From the NCBI RefSeq assembly GCF_964340395.1, contig NC_135554.1, positions 11,104,975-11,168,974 of the forward strand: a DNA stretch of 64,000 bases, read 5' to 3'. Below, piece after piece: positions 50,231 to 63,392 of this stretch. The stretch is from Glandiceps talaboti. Taxonomy: Eukaryota > Hemichordata > Enteropneusta > Spengelidae. The stretch's first letter is position 1; every line of letters starts with the position of its first letter. The translations under genes were made by a program, and so were the position numbers. The notes below the pieces were generated by a model. That model was not told the origin of the DNA. It did not search any database and worked only from the letters and a program-made list of their open reading frames with translations.

Positions 50231-51197
50231 ATCTACAGATGCCCATATGCATCCCCATTAAATTTTAGCCCAATCTGCTCTATTTTTGGAATCACACCTT
50301 TCGGCAGCATTGACAAATGGAACCAGTTATAGACATGAACAGATGAATTGGCTTAATAGCTCTTGGCACAGCATGCTGGAAGCACAGTGACATTATTGTT
50401 TAATAGGAACGGTTTTATAAGCGCTTGACATAGCAGTTAGATTTAGAATGAATGTCAAAGTGTTAGCTGTGACCATGTATTGTCAAGTTTTATTCCAATC
50501 ACCAGTTTCATGTATGTACGTTTATCAATAATGTGATGTATATGGACACTCAGCGTATCCAGAAAATACCTGAAGAACTTGACATTTATTCTAAGTGTAA
50601 CAGCTACAGTAACTTGTAAGTTGTATGTCAAGAAGCTGTAAAACCACTCCCATCACACAATGTGTCTCTGTGCTTCTAGCATGCTGTGCCAAGTTATTTT
50701 AAACCAATTCAGTTACTATGTACTTTTCTTGTCTATAACATGTTCTGTTTTTCCATGCTATGCTGTTGTAACTTGCATCGATTTTTCACCAAAAACCCCC
50801 ACATTTTTAGACCTAATTTGCATATCACAAATAGGATCATTGTGTTATGAATAATTGTCAATCTAAACACCACTAAGAATTTTCCCATCAAATTTCAATC
50901 CGATCTACGTAATAACAATTAATTTTGGAATTATAGATTTTTGACCCAAAAGAAATATTTTTGCATATCACTGATTGGATCATCATGTCTGATGAACGAT
51001 TCTTAATATAACCACCCTGAAGAATGTTACAACCAAATTTCAGCCCAACCTGTTCAGTGGTTTTGGAATTAAACGTTTTTAACCAAAAAGATACATTTTC
51101 ATACCTAATTTGCATATCACTGATGGGATCAAACACCCTAAAGAATCCAAACACCATAAAGAATATTCTCACCTCTAGTAGTTTTTGAACATTTTTT

Positions 51198-51303
51198 AGC
51201 ACAACTAACCTATAAGGTTCAGTAGCACTATAGGAATGGCAAAATGTCTGTCTGTCTGTATGTATGTATGTATTTATGTATGCGTGCGTGCGTGCGTGCG
51301 TGC

Positions 51304-51342
<39 letters not shown>

Positions 51343-52480
51343 CAACTTAAATTCAAAAACCGCTGGACCAATTGGCCTGATATTTGGTGGGTGTATTACC
51401 TTGGATGTCTAGTGTGGAAATTATTCACAAGTCAAAAAGATCTTGTGACTGAGTGTCTGATTTGGGTCAGAATATGTAGATGGGTCTGAAATTTAGTGGG
51501 AACATTCTTAGGGGTGTGTAGATTAATATTTGTTCATGACATGATGATTCCATCTGTAATTTGCAAATTCGGGCTAAAAATGTGTATTTTTGGTCAAAAA
51601 GCTTTAATTCAAAACCACTGAGCAGATTGGGCTGAAATTTGATGGCGATGCATCTGGGGGTGTCTAGAGGAAGATATATTAAGTATATAGTGATCTCATC
51701 AGTGACATGCAAATTAGAGGTAAACATGTGAGTTTTGTTAAAAAATTTATATCTCAAAAAATACTTGGCCAATGATACTGAAGTTAATTGAGATGTTTCT
51801 AGGAATGATATTCTGCCGATTTTGTTTACAACATTTTGACACAATTGGCTCTAGCAACCATGACCACGCCCTTAGCAACAACCAAATACCAGTATAATTT
51901 GTTAAAATAACAACATCACTTAGTATGCAAGTGACTAAACATTCAAAACATGTACGCAACACCCAAAAGATGGTGTATTTCACGGTGATAACAACAGGGA
52001 TTCTTAGACAAATGAACATTGAACATTCAAAACATACTATGTAAATATGCCTAGAACAAGACCATGCCTATAGCAAAAGCCAAATTATTGCATACGAAAG
52101 ATAACAACAGGGAAAGGAATAATCGACAAGTGAATAAACATTCTAAAAAAGTATGCAAATATACCTAGCAACAAGACCATAGCAACAATCAAATGATGAT
52201 ATGTACCAGAAAGATAACATCAGGGATTCATAGACAAGTGAACTAACATTAAAAAAAAATATATACAAATACGTTTAGTAACATGACCATACCCATATAG
52301 CAACCGTCAAATGATCACATATATTGCAAAGATAACAACAATGCTGTATAGGCAACTGGATAATCATTCAGCAAATGAACACAATACCCAGCAATATAGC
52401 ATTGATCAGCATGTGGATAAACATTTGTAGAAAATGTATTAATAGTAAAAAACTGTTGTGCTCCAATGCTATTGGCACTA
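51198..52480 (+). repeat. Composite repeat, second full copy
   Basis: AGCACAACTAACCTATAAGG with GTTCAGTAGCACTATA forms the terminal hairpin region; then TCTG/TATG/TG microsatellite (51247-51339), the GAGCAGATTGGGCTGAAATT blocks, and 113 bp units (51845-52345). The end is CTGTTGTGCTCCAATGCTAT then TGGCACTA. The order is the same as in the copy at 45851. Confidence 0.75.
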
Positions 52481-55400
52481 TTTATATTTTTTCCCCAGAT
52501 CACACACTGATGATAAGATCATTTCAATTAGTCTAGCTGCTAGACCTCAGGCTTTCTTCTGATAGCTACATGTATCACCCTCTCTAGTGACCTTTGGTTG
52601 ACTTCACAATGAGCATAATAGCCCAAGGGGTCTAGCAACAAGACTACATTTTGATTTGAACAATTTCCCAACTAGACACCCAAGGTAATATAACCACCAA
52701 ATATCATGGCAATCGGTCCAGCAGTTTTTGACTTAAGGTTGTTTACACACACACATTTACACATCCACACAGACAGGCAGATACTTTCCCATGCCTATAG
52801 CACAACTGAACTTAAGAAGTTACATGTAAGTTGTGCTAAAAAATTGCTATGATCATATCTTGCTACATGACTGAAAAATGAAGGTCATAAAAAACATGCG
52901 TGCTTGATGAAATACTACACTTCAAACCTCATACTTTTTTGTCCAAAGTAAGAAACAGTAGTATGGACAATTAGACTATTCCAATTAAACAGAAAATAAT
53001 GCCACATTAGTCAGGATTGTCACTAATTTGTAGCATAACTGAGCTGAGGTTCAGTAGTGCCATAGGCATGATGAAATGCCTGTGTGTGTGTAAGTCAGAA
53101 ACTGCTAGTTTGATTGCCTTGGTATATGGTGGACATTAATTAGGGCATGTATGTAGATGGGAAATTGTTCATTGTAAAAATGATCGCATCAGAGATGTAT
53201 GATTTGGGTAAAGAAAAATGCGATTCTTGGTCAAAAGTCTATAATTCCAAAATTGCTGAGCAGATGAGGCCGAGATGTGGTGGGAATATTCTTAGAGGGG
53301 TTTAGATTATGATGTATTCTTGATATGATGATCTCATCAGTGATATGCAAATTAGGCATAAAAAGTCTTTTTAGTCAAAATTCTGTAATTCTAAAACTAC
53401 TAAATTAAATAGATTTGACTGAAATTAGGTGGGAGGGATCTTGGGGTCAAGGGGTGTTTAATTTAAGAGAACAATATGCATCAAAACGTTATATAATGAT
53501 TATAAGGTATAATACATAGTGACTCTTTTCAAGTGCCTACAAGTTAACTATATTACAACTCAATCATTTACATCATCCATATCAAGTGTAAAAGTTTACT
53601 GTTTCATTTGCTGATTGACCACATTAGAAAAACCACATGCTAGGCTTGTAAACAAACCAATTGAAACAGTATACACTTGATACGAATGCTATAAATGAGT
53701 GTAGCACATAAAGAAATTGCTTTACTCAGTAGTGTTACTTGTATCAAATATGAGCTTTCTTTTAAGACCCTAGCTGGCCTTGAAAGTATTTTTCAATGAC
53801 AAATAACCAACTTAATTGGTTTTCTTCATATAGCAAAATGGTGGCCTTGTCTGTGATAAACAAATACATTTTGCCTGTTAAAGTTAAAAGTTTGTCATCT
53901 TGAATTTGATACTAAGTGGACATTAAAGTGTCACACCAAGGAAATAGAACCACTTTGTTATTAATATTAGTGAGTATTAAGATAAGGACCAACAAGATTC
54001 ATTTTATGTCACAAATGTCAAGATGGCAATTTGTTCAAATGAAAATGATTGCATCAGGGATGTGTGTTTGGTTAGAAAACATGATTGTAGGTAAAAACTT
54101 GAACACTTGAACTACTGGATAGATTAGTCTGAAATTTGGTGTAAGGTGATCTGGTCAGTGATTTACAAGTTTGGTGCAAAAGAGTGATTTTCTACCAAAT
54201 TGTTCACTGTTCTCAATGAAGAGCACTAGGTATATGTTATATATTAAAGGTTGTATAATCACTGGGCAAAGTACATATGATATGCCAATCCTGTTCTTGC
54301 ATGTGTCAAGACTCAGTGAATTCAGCGCAAGGATGTTATTTTGAGGTCTGTTTACATAAAAATATGTTACCAGAAAATTTGTCAATCTACATAAAGGAAA
54401 TGATTTGTAAATAAACTGGACAAACACAGTCACTTTGAAGATAAATTTGAAGATATCAGAAACTAAAATCATTTTGAGTGTAGGCAGAAATTCATCAGAA
54501 ATTCACTTTGACTCTTTGACACCTAAAATGGATCCACCTACTTAGTGGATTTGTAATTCACTTAACTGAACTGTGGTTCAATTTGTGGCTTATGTAGTTC
54601 TAAAGACATTGTGAAGTTTGTTGTTTGTGTTTGTGAACAATGCTTACAGTAAAACTTGTTGGTGATGTTACTTGGTGTATAGCAGATGGACTTTTGGAGA
54701 CAAAGTGATCAGATTAGTAATATGCCATGTATTCTGATCATAATATTAAGACTCCAAATTTACCAGTCTGAGACTTCCAGTAACTCTCTCATCTTATAAA
54801 CTAGAACCTCCCCAATAATCTTCTCTTACTTTTTGCACTGAAAAGTTCAATAAAAACATTTTGTCTCCACATCATGACTTTTGTGCATGAATTGACAGTG
54901 ATGCACAATACATGCATCTCAATCTTTGCCCGTAGCAACACTGAAATGACATTGGAAAGGTAACAAAATTGATGATTAGGCAGGTGAATCAGCATTAAAC
55001 AAGAATGAACTGTATACATGTGTGCTACGGTGCCACTGACACCATTTTAAAAATGTTCTACAGTGTGCTGCTTTAGTTAGTTAGCAGTATGTACAATTAC
55101 TTATTTGCACACTTAATAAGGTATGTGCCCATGGTAGTAATGGTAGCACATGATATGCTCTATTTGTTCTTGCATGTGTCAAGGCTCAGTAAATTTGTGT
55201 GTGCACAGTGTGAGGATGTTATTTTGAAGTCTATTTACAAAAAAAAATGTTTAGCAGAAAATGTGTCATTGCACATAAAGGAAATGATTTGTAAATAAAC
55301 TGGATGAACATTTTCACTATATAATGTACAAGGTACATATGTACCATCCCCACATTTACATGTATGTCTGCTGACTCCAGATTTCTTACTGGTATAATTT

Positions 55401-55595
55401 TATCCAAGATTTATGCAAAATAATGATTGACTGCATTAAATTTTGTATATTAATCCTTTTCAAATCAAATGATCTCGTTGTGGTAACTGAATGTATAATA
55501 TTTTTGCAACTTGAAAGCAATTATGATTGATGATTTATCTGCAAAGCAATTAAAAATGACATTGTAATATGATGCCTGTCATATTTATTTTTCAG

Positions 55596-55775
55596 CTGAT
55601 TGTGGCACACCAACGACAGGAACACAAGCATCAAGTTCATGTACATCACCTTATTTACATGGTAAAAACTGTCAATACACCTGTAATAATGGTTATCTTG
55701 CCAGTGATGGATCAAATACAGTTGATATCACATGTAACAGTGGGACTTGGAGTAGTAGTAGTGTTATCTGTATTG
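55596..55775 (+). CDS. Gene B exon: sushi domain 2
   Basis: A 180 bp phase 1-1 exon encoding ADCGTPTTGTQASSSCTSPY, LHGKNCQYTCNNGYLASDGS, then NTVDITCNSGTWSSSSVICI. It is of the same near-identical type as gene A domains 2, 4 and 5, and its flanking introns match theirs in inverted orientation (for example TTGATTTTAGATATTCCATG downstream). Six cysteines and GTW are intact. Acceptor TTTTTCAG, donor GTATGT. Confidence 0.92.
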
Positions 55776-57548
55776 GTATGTAATTTTGTAATTTAGCAAT
55801 GTTTCCTTTTTGATTTTAGATATTCCATGTGGATATAAGTATTGGATTTTATATCGATCATTACTGTAAACAAATTTTGTAAAATTGATGATGTGTATTT
55901 CATCTTAACAAATACAGGGTATCATCACACACAGAGAGTCATTGTCTATTCCAATCACAGCAGCCAGTCATTTAAGATATAAATTAGAATTGCATCGATT
56001 CCAAGCTTTCATACATTATATGTGTCTGTATAATGTGCATGGTTCAAAAACCATAGTCTTACCATCGAAACTACCAAACAACTATATATCTATGGGGTGG
56101 ATACAATCATGTGACAGACTGAATGATGTTCCACTATTATAAGGTGTCAAAACAAACCAAACAGTTGACCATTCATTGCATGCAATCAAACACTGTACAT
56201 GTAGAAGAGATCAGCTGATATTATTTATTGATAATCATAAATTTATCTTTAACACAGTTTTATCCTCATTAGAGAAAACCACTCTCACCTGAAGTAATTG
56301 CTAATGTATAGTTTGAAGAAAGGCTATTGGCATCAAGAATCAGAACGAACAAGAGAGAAACAAAAGAAATGCTTATTTACAAGTAAAAAACGTACCAAAC
56401 AATTAGGGACTTCAAATTTGCAGATACCAGAAACTCAATGTATTTTGAGTGTAGGCACAAATTCATCAGAAATTCACCTTGAATCTTTGACCCCTAAAAT
56501 GTGCTACTGTAACAACACCTAATTAGTGGATTTGTAATTCACACAACTGAACTGTTGTTCAATTTATTGTGTAGTTCTAAAGACATTGTGAAGGTTATTG
56601 TTTGTGTTTCTGAACACTGCCTACGATAGAACTTGTTGGGGATGTTACTTGGTGTATAGTAGATGGACTTTTGGAGACAAAGTGATCAGATTAATAATAT
56701 GCCATGTATTCTGATCATAATATTAAGACTCCAAATTTACCAGTCTGAGACTTCCAGTAACTCTCTCATTTTATAAACTAGAACCTCCCCAATAATCTTC
56801 AATTAATTTTTGAACTATAAAGTTCAAAAGAAACATTTTGTCTCCAAAACATGATTGCTGTGTAGGAATTTACAGTTATGCACATGCATCTCAATATTTG
56901 CCCTTAGCAACAGTGAAATGACAATGTATATTGGCAGGATAACAAAACTGATGATTAGGCAGGTGAATAAGCATTAAAAAAGAATGAACAATATACATGT
57001 GTGCTACAGTGCCATTCGCATAATTTTAAAAATGTTCTACAGTGTGCTGCTTTAGTTAGTTAGCAGTATGTACAATTACTTATTTGCACACTTAATAAGG
57101 TATGTGCCAATGGTAGTAATTGCAGCATATGATGTGCTCATCCTGTTCTTCCATATGTCAGGGCTCGGTGAATTTGTGTGTGAGGATGTTATTTTGAGGT
57201 CTACATTTTTTTTTAAATGTTCACCGTAAAATTTGTCATTGTACATAAAGGAAATGATTTGTAAATAAACAGGATAACCACAAATGTACAGTCTGTACAG
57301 ATGTCTGTCACTTCCCATATATTTATGTCTGCTGACTCCAGATTTCTTTACTTGTATAATTTTACCCAAGATTTATGCAAAATAATGATAGACTGCATTT
57401 TTATATTAATCCTTTTCAAATCAAATGATCTCGTGGTAACTGAATGTATAATATTTTTGCAACTTGAAAGCAATTATGATTGATGATTTATCTGCAAAGC
57501 AATTAAAAATGACATTGTAATATGATGCCTGTCATATTTATTTTTCAG
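55776..57548 (+). other. Intron of gene B made of module flanks
   Basis: Nearly the entire 1.8 kb is sushi-module flank and matches, inverted, 16.9-19.5 kb and 30.6-33.0 kb of gene A. It contains an unoccupied TTAA site at about 56725 and no exon. Confidence 0.75.
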
Positions 57549-57728
57549 CTGATTGTGGCACACCAACGACAGGAACACAAGCATCAAGTTCATGTACATC
57601 ACCTTATTTACATGGTAAAAGCTGTCAATACACCTGTAATAATGGTTATCATACAAGTGATGGATCAAGTACAGTTGATATCACATGTAACAGTGGGACT
57701 TGGAGTAGTAGTAGTGTTATCTGTATTG
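57549..57728 (+). CDS. Gene B exon: sushi domain 3
   Basis: A 180 bp phase 1-1 exon encoding ADCGTPTTGTQASSSCTSPY, LHGKSCQYTCNNGYHTSDGS, then STVDITCNSGTWSSSSVICI. It differs from domain 2 mainly at HTSDGSS against LASDGSN. All cysteines and the tryptophan are present. Acceptor TTTTTCAG, donor GTATGT. Its downstream intron carries the 5.3 kb LINE. Confidence 0.93.
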
Positions 57729-57763
57729 GTATGTATTTTTGGTAATTTAGCAATGTTTACTTT

Positions 57764-58246
57764 TTGATCTTAGATATTCCATAGGTATTGGATTTTATAT
57801 ACGATCATAACAATAAGGCCATAGGCCCAAAGAGCAAACAGTAATACAAGCGTTTCAGTTCATAGAGGGTAATTCCTCTCTATTTTTAATTGCAAAATAA
57901 ATAAATGAAGCTAAATTATTTACTAATAGATAAGTTACATTATCTGAATTCAAAAGTGAAATGAAATTATCATAGGAAGGGTTTTTGATCTTAGATATTC
58001 CATAGCTATTGGATTTTATATACGATCAATCCAATCAGTTTATTTCATAACAATAAGGCCATAGGCCCAAAGAGCAAACAGTAATACAAGCGTTTCAGTT
58101 CATAGAGGGTAATTCCTCTCTATTTTTAATTGCAAAATAAATAAATGAAGCTAAATTATTTATTAATAGATAAGTTACATTATCTGTATTCAAAAGTGAA
58201 ATGAAATTATCATAGGAAGGGTTTAAACAAAACCACCTTGGTAACA
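57764..58246 (+). repeat. Tandem duplication of a LINE 3' end and adjoining intron
   Basis: A segment of about 220-240 bp containing GATCTTAGATATTCCATAG, TTGGATTTTATATACGATCA and the LINE tail (ATAACAATAAGGCCATAGGC onwards) occurs twice (from about 57764 and about 57989). The second copy has an additional ATCCAATCAGTTTATTTC, the true LINE 3' terminus in reverse. Confidence 0.8.
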
Positions 58247-59776
58247 TTTCTTTACAAAGGTCCTTGTAAAGCAGTACAAATACAGTACAAATTATGTGTA
58301 GTACAGTATTTGCAAAATCTTTGGTCAGCAGGAATGTTTTCATGTCGTCCCCTCTCAATTTGCGAAGGATGCGAGGAGCAGCGAAATCTTGACAGTGCTG
58401 TTCTAAATTTACACATTTTAACACAACTTAAATATCTCTCTGGTTCAAGCATTGATTTGAAAGTGTGGTAGGAACGAAGCCTAGGAGATGATTCAATATC
58501 TTCGTGCCAGATCTGACTAGCACAGTCTTTTAAGCCTACACCCTGGTTCAACCATGCATGGCCGAATCCAAGGCGGCAAATTAAAGATTTGACGTTAAAA
58601 GCCCAGTTGACTGATTTTATACCCCTTACTTCTTCTAATCTTTTCAACATAATGTAGCATTTATAGGGGTATCTATCAGTGTCCATTTGTAGTATTTTCA
58701 ACCAATAGCTCACACATCTTTTAAAATACATGACACAGATGGGAAATCTACCACACTCTCCTATTGCTGCTAAATCATTTGTTTTCCCACTAACATTCAA
58801 AAGAAATTTACAGAACTGATAATGAACTTGTTCAACCTGGGGGGAATTTTCATAACCCCAAATTTCACTACCATACATTAAAATACGTGTAACATAAGTA
58901 TCAAAAAGTTTGAAAGAGTCGGACATGGACATTCCACCCAGCTTCCTTAGCAAAGTCTTAAGTTGAAACATGGCCTTCCTTCCTTGTGAAGCCTGGTTTT
59001 TCTTGGTTGGGCTCCAACTAAGTCTTGACGAAAAAATTTGGCCTAAATACTTGTAGTGAGGGACAACTTTAATTGGTCGGTTTCCCAAGAACCATCTTTC
59101 AATTTTCTTTAGACAACCACCCCTGCTGAACACCACAATTTGAGTTTTGTCTAAGTTTACACTTACACCCCAATGAGAACAAAAAACTGTAGCTGATTAA
59201 TTTGTCTTTGAGTGTGAATTGACATGTCCGACCCCTCAGCCACATCATCGGCATACATTAAGATATTGAGGTTTTGAACTTCTTCATCGATATAGACACC
59301 AAGAAACCAAGTCATTAATGAATAAAGAAAACAAGACAGGACTAACCATACAGCCTTGACGCGTTCCAATTGTACACTTAAAATAGTCAGTAATACCAGC
59401 CGGCGTATTTACACAAGACCGTAAGCTCCTATACATTGATCTCAGAACAGAAAGAAATTTACCATGTATACCATATCTAATCAGTTTGTCCCATAATAAA
59501 TCATGTTGAATAGAGTCAAATGCCTTTTAAAAGTCAATGAAAATACAATAAAACCTTCCCTTCTTTTGATACTTGGCTGCCATAGCTTGAAGCGTAAATA
59601 TATTGTCCACTGTACTGTTACCGCGACGAAAGCCACCCTGCGCTTCCGATATGATTTTATTTTGATAGCACCAATTTTCCAAACGGAAATTCAGAATTTT
59701 GGTGAATATTTTACTCATTACTGGAAGAAGGGAAATGCCCCTGTAGTTATTTACATCGCTAAGACTTCCCTTTTTA
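58240..59776 (-). pseudogene. LINE ORF2, C-terminal RT part and tail
   Basis: Reading on the minus strand from the insertion point: KKGSLSDVNNYRGISLLPVM, then AQGGFRRGNSTVDNIFTLQA, then FIDF followed by an in-frame stop and KAFDS (about 59526), then GTRQGCMVSPVLFSLFINDL (about 59340), then MYADDV with the catalytic Asp pair (about 59250). A long frame from 59136 to 58252 carries the thumb and C-terminal region (HYKYLGQIFSSRLSWSPTKK; a Cys-rich end FCKYCTTHNLYCIC). Several stops and frameshifts make it inactive. Confidence 0.85.
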
Positions 59777-60951
59777 GCACAACTGAACTGAAAGGTTCAG
59801 TAGTGCTATAGGCATGGCAAAGTGTCTGTCTGTCTGTCTGTCTGTCTGTGTGTGTGTGTGTATGTATGTGTGTAAACAACTTAAAGTCAAAAACTGCTGG
59901 ACCGATTGCTTTGATATTTGGTGGTCATATTACTTCTGGTGTCTAGTTGGGAAATTGTTCAAATGAAAGTGATTGCATCAGGGATGTGGGTTTTGGGTCA
60001 AAAAATGTGATTTTTGGTCAAAAAACTTAAACTCAGAAACTACTGGGCAGATTGGTGCGAAATTTGGTGGGAACATTCTTAAGGGGGTGTAAAGTAAGAT
60101 TTGTTCATGACGGGATGATTCCATCAGTGATATGCAAATTAGGGCTGAAAATGTGTCTTTTTGGTTGAAAATCTATAATTCCAAAACCACTGAGCAGATT
60201 GGGCTGAAATTTAATGGAAATGCATTTAGGGATGTATGGACGAAGATATGTTAAGCATACCATGATTCCATGAGTGATATGGAATTAAGGTGTAAAAATG
60301 TGAATTTTGGTCAAAACTTATATCTCAAAAAATACTAAGTGAATGAGTTTGAAACTTGGTGAGATGTTTCTAGAAGTGTTATTCTTTGTCATTGCTTTTC
60401 CTCAAAAATCTTCAACTCTGAAATTACCCAGTAGATTGAGCTTAACTTTGTTGAGAATGTGTAGATTTGTCCTCATTAATAGCTGACACAGTGAGAACAG
60501 TACATTGTTAATTAACTATAATGTTTACTTTATTACTATTTCCTCTGGTGGTAAAGCCTGTAGCATGGCCAGTTTGGTTTATGACTGGATTATGTAATAT
60601 ATTGTAAGACAGCTGTTTCATCACCTACCCATATAAACTGAATGGAGCTGGCTTTTACAATATTACAATAAGACAACCAAGAAAGATAAACCTGTTATAT
60701 TGGTATGACTTGGTTCCAAATTGATTTTAAAAAATAAAGAAGTACAAAACCTTGTAGACACATCCCTTTAAAGTTTGATTAGGATGTTGCTATACTTGTC
60801 TTGTACACTTCCAACATAGGATGGCTGGATTATGATGATGGAAATTAGGTATGAAAATTTTGTTTTTTGTTACAACTTTAAATCTTCAAAAAATTATATA
60901 TCTATCATTGCCCTGAACATGAAGTTGTGCGGCAACGCAATATTTGCGCTA
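59777..60951 (+). mobile_element. Composite repeat inserted in the LINE RT gene, 1175 bp
   Basis: TTTTTA on the left (59771-59776) and right (60952-60957) flanks an insert starting GCACAACTGAACTGAAAGGT and ending AATATTTGCGCTA. Rejoining the LINE across one TTTTTA would restore the uninterrupted PLHK-KG reading frame, so the ends are exact to a base or so. The insert has the terminal hairpin, a TCTG/TG microsatellite (59825-59865) and the GCAGATTGGTGCGAAATTTG and GAGCAGATTGGGCTGAAATT blocks, but lacks the 113 bp tandem cluster. Confidence 0.85.
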
Positions 60952-62582
60952 TTTTTATGTAGTGGTGTAATAATAGCTTTACTCCAGCTTGCAGGGAAAT
61001 TACCGCTAGAGAAAATGCTGTTGAATAAGAGGTTTAACACTGTACTCAGTCGAGGTAAACTTTGTTTAAAGAACTCAATAACTAGCCCGTCATAACCAGG
61101 TGCTTTGTTATTTGGCATACAGTGAATGGCTTTCATAATTTCATCTAAAGAAATTGTATTGAGGTCATTGGGAACATTCTCATCACAACGGTCACAATGT
61201 TGATCGTGATTCTCAACTCGCGTGGTGACGGTTTCACGAAACGCAGTATCAATGTGAGATGACGTAGTGTTGTTAAGCAGTCCACGAAAATAATTATACC
61301 ATTGGTCAGTTGTAATATCACCAGAAGACGATACGTTACGTCTCAAGTTACGTAACAATCCCCAGAACTTTACTGGATCATGTTTTGCCTCTAATAATTT
61401 TTGTTTCTGTTTCTCTTGAAATGATACTTTCTTTCGTTGACAGATAGCTTTGAAATTATTCTTAGCTGCTCTATATAAGAACAGGTCATTTCCATTATTC
61501 GAAAGTCTAAATTTATTAAGGAGTCTATATTTTTCATTCTTGGCTACTCTACAGTCTTTGTCCCACCATACTGGTTGAGATCGTTCACGATTTCTCAGTA
61601 TATTAGATGATTTCATTCCCGACGCTGCATAATCAAATATATCACGGATCGTCTGTATTGATTGATCTATACTGTCATTTGCGATATACTCAGAAGCACC
61701 TACAAGAAGTTGCCGAGTACAATCATCATCCATTTTCTGCACGAATACTTCCAACTGTGACGGATTCCATTTGAAACGATGCCATGGCTTGATATTAATT
61801 ATGGGATCACATTTAGTTTGCGGTAAATTATAATAAATATTTCTAAATTTGCAACATATGGGAAAATGATCTGAGATATCTATTGGTATACTTGAGAAGT
61901 CCTCAACAAAAGGAAATAGCTCTGATGACAGAATTACATAATCTATGACGCTAGCTCCATTGTTGGAGAAACAGGTATAATTACCATCTCTGTCACCTGG
62001 GAAACGCACATTAACAATATGTAGATCTACTTGCTTACATACTTCTAACAGCTGTCTGCCAAGTAGGTTGATACTTTTGTCTTTCGAACTACGTGGCAGC
62101 TCAAAACTGTCCGATTGATAACCCGGCTGTAAAAAAGCATCATCGTCTTGTACTATATAATCAGGCAATTCACCGGTACGGGCATTAAAATCACCAACAA
62201 GGATCAAATAAAATTCATTAAGCTTAGCATATGCGTCTAGGATGATATGTTCTAAATTATCAATATACCATGTAAGGCATCTGGTGAATACATTGGTGAA
62301 TTTTCTGGGGGAACATACACTGCACATAAAAGAATATCTCTATCTAGACTAAATGTTGTTTTATCTAAGATAACCGAGACACGTAAGGAGCTAAGTGCTC
62401 AACAACAAAAAGGATACACCACCAGAGTGTCTACCAAAATGACTACGCTTGGTATTAAATGACGAATAGCATTTAAAGCCACTAATAGCATTGTCGAAGT
62501 CATCTTCAGACTTTGTCCAAGTTTCATTTACACATACAATAGGATACTTATTTATTAATTCTATAAAGTCAATATTATTCAA
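60952..62582 (-). pseudogene. LINE ORF2, endonuclease and N-terminal RT
   Basis: On the minus strand, 62582-62391 carries the start of an AP endonuclease (VCVNETWTKSEDDF with the catalytic Glu; GGVSFLL). After a frame break, 62327-60952 continues it (LILVGDFNARTGELP; SVIDYVILSS; DISDHFPICC) and then a linker (SQPVWWDKDCRVAKNEKYRL) and the RT fingers (NNKAPGYDGLVIEFFKQSLP; SWSKAIITPLHK), where the composite repeat interrupts. The order and motifs are those of a standard LINE ORF2. Confidence 0.87.
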
Positions 62583-62639
62583 ATGTTTTTGTAAACCTTG
62601 AGTGTTCCATGCTAGAATGGCAAATGGAGTCTTGCTATG

Positions 62640-63300
62640 CAGGGCCCGGCCAAAGACCTAGCTAGGTCGATGACGTTGATCCTTCAGTTCCTTACAGGTG
62701 TGACCTTCTTCATCGTAGAAATAGACTTTCTTCCCAACTTCTGAAGTGACAATAAGTTTGTTATAATTCAGCCTTGCTTTCGCGGAAGCATTAAGTTGGA
62801 GGATTTCACGCTTCTTTGCCAACAATTTACTTCGAATAGCTCTCATCCTTGGGGAGAAGTCTTCGTCGATGCTGATTGATGTACCTTTCAATTTATATGC
62901 ATTACGTAAAACGGTGTCCTTGTCTTTGAAGAAGGAGAACATTGCAACAATCAAAGGTGATCCACGAACTGATTACCGGAGATTCTATGCACCCGTTTGA
63001 ATAGTATATCTTTGGCAATACCTAGTTTGTCTCTGATTAAATCTTTGACAGTATTCTCTGACGTTTCCCAGTCTTCAAACAGCGTTTCTTGGTCAACGCC
63101 TCGAAATAACTAGGTTACATCTATGACTTGTGTTATCTCTGTCATCACTCTGCTTTCGTAGCGTTTTGACTTCTTTCCTTAGTTCAGTCAATTCGTCTGT
63201 ACATACTTTTATCCCTGCAATAGAATGTTCAACTACATCAATTCGCCGAGCATTTGAAAGCGTGGTTTCTCTGATTACATATAGGGTGTCTTCAATATTA
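62640..63300 (-). pseudogene. LINE ORF1 (coiled coil and RRM/CTD-like), broken
   Basis: Around 63300-63100 the minus strand encodes a heptad-rich region (RETTLSNARRIDVVEHSIAG; ELTELRKEVKTLRKQSDDRD) and 62954-62658 a nucleic-acid-binding part (MIVAMFSFFKDKDTVLRNAY; ISIDEDFSPRMRAIRSKLLA; ARLNYNKLIV). This coiled coil followed by F-x-x-K and S-x-R-x-x-R type motifs resembles ORF1 proteins of L1/Tx1-like LINEs. Frameshifts near 63090 and 62960 separate the pieces. Confidence 0.7.
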
Positions 63301-63392
63301 TATAGATCATTACTGTAATTAAATTCTGTAAAATTCTGCAAAGCAATTAAAAATGACATTGTAATATGATGCCTGTCATATTTATTTTTCAG

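Larger units (their letters stand above)
47641..55595 (+). other. Intron of gene B (8 kb)
   Basis: It holds a degraded reverse transcriptase (about 48000-48950, minus), a MITE (49195-49713), repeat units (49760-50230), a second composite repeat (51198-52480), a partial one (53035-53460), and from about 54100 the sushi-module flank in inverted orientation relative to gene A. No further exon was recognised. Confidence 0.6.
58026..63300 (-). mobile_element. Non-LTR retrotransposon with ORF1 and ORF2, 5.3 kb
   Basis: The element lies antisense in the intron between gene B sushi domains 3 and 4. Its 3' end (reverse: AATAAACTGATTGGATTGAT) is at about 58026 and its 5' side near 63300, where host intron sequence (TAGATCATTACTGTAA) resumes. 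ORF1 (63300 to about 62640) and ORF2 (about 62600 to 58240) are both broken, and ORF2 is split by a composite repeat at 59777-60951. The clade was not determined; ORF1 looks of the L1/Tx1 kind. Confidence 0.8.

Noticed and set aside
51244-51489. Cys-Val-rich open frame on the plus strand
   Set aside because: It translates a TG microsatellite in the composite repeat.
59777-60951. Helitron, because of the hairpin near one end followed by CTAA on the reverse strand
   Set aside because: The hairpin is at the very terminus and a direct repeat flanks the element; Helitrons do not duplicate their target.
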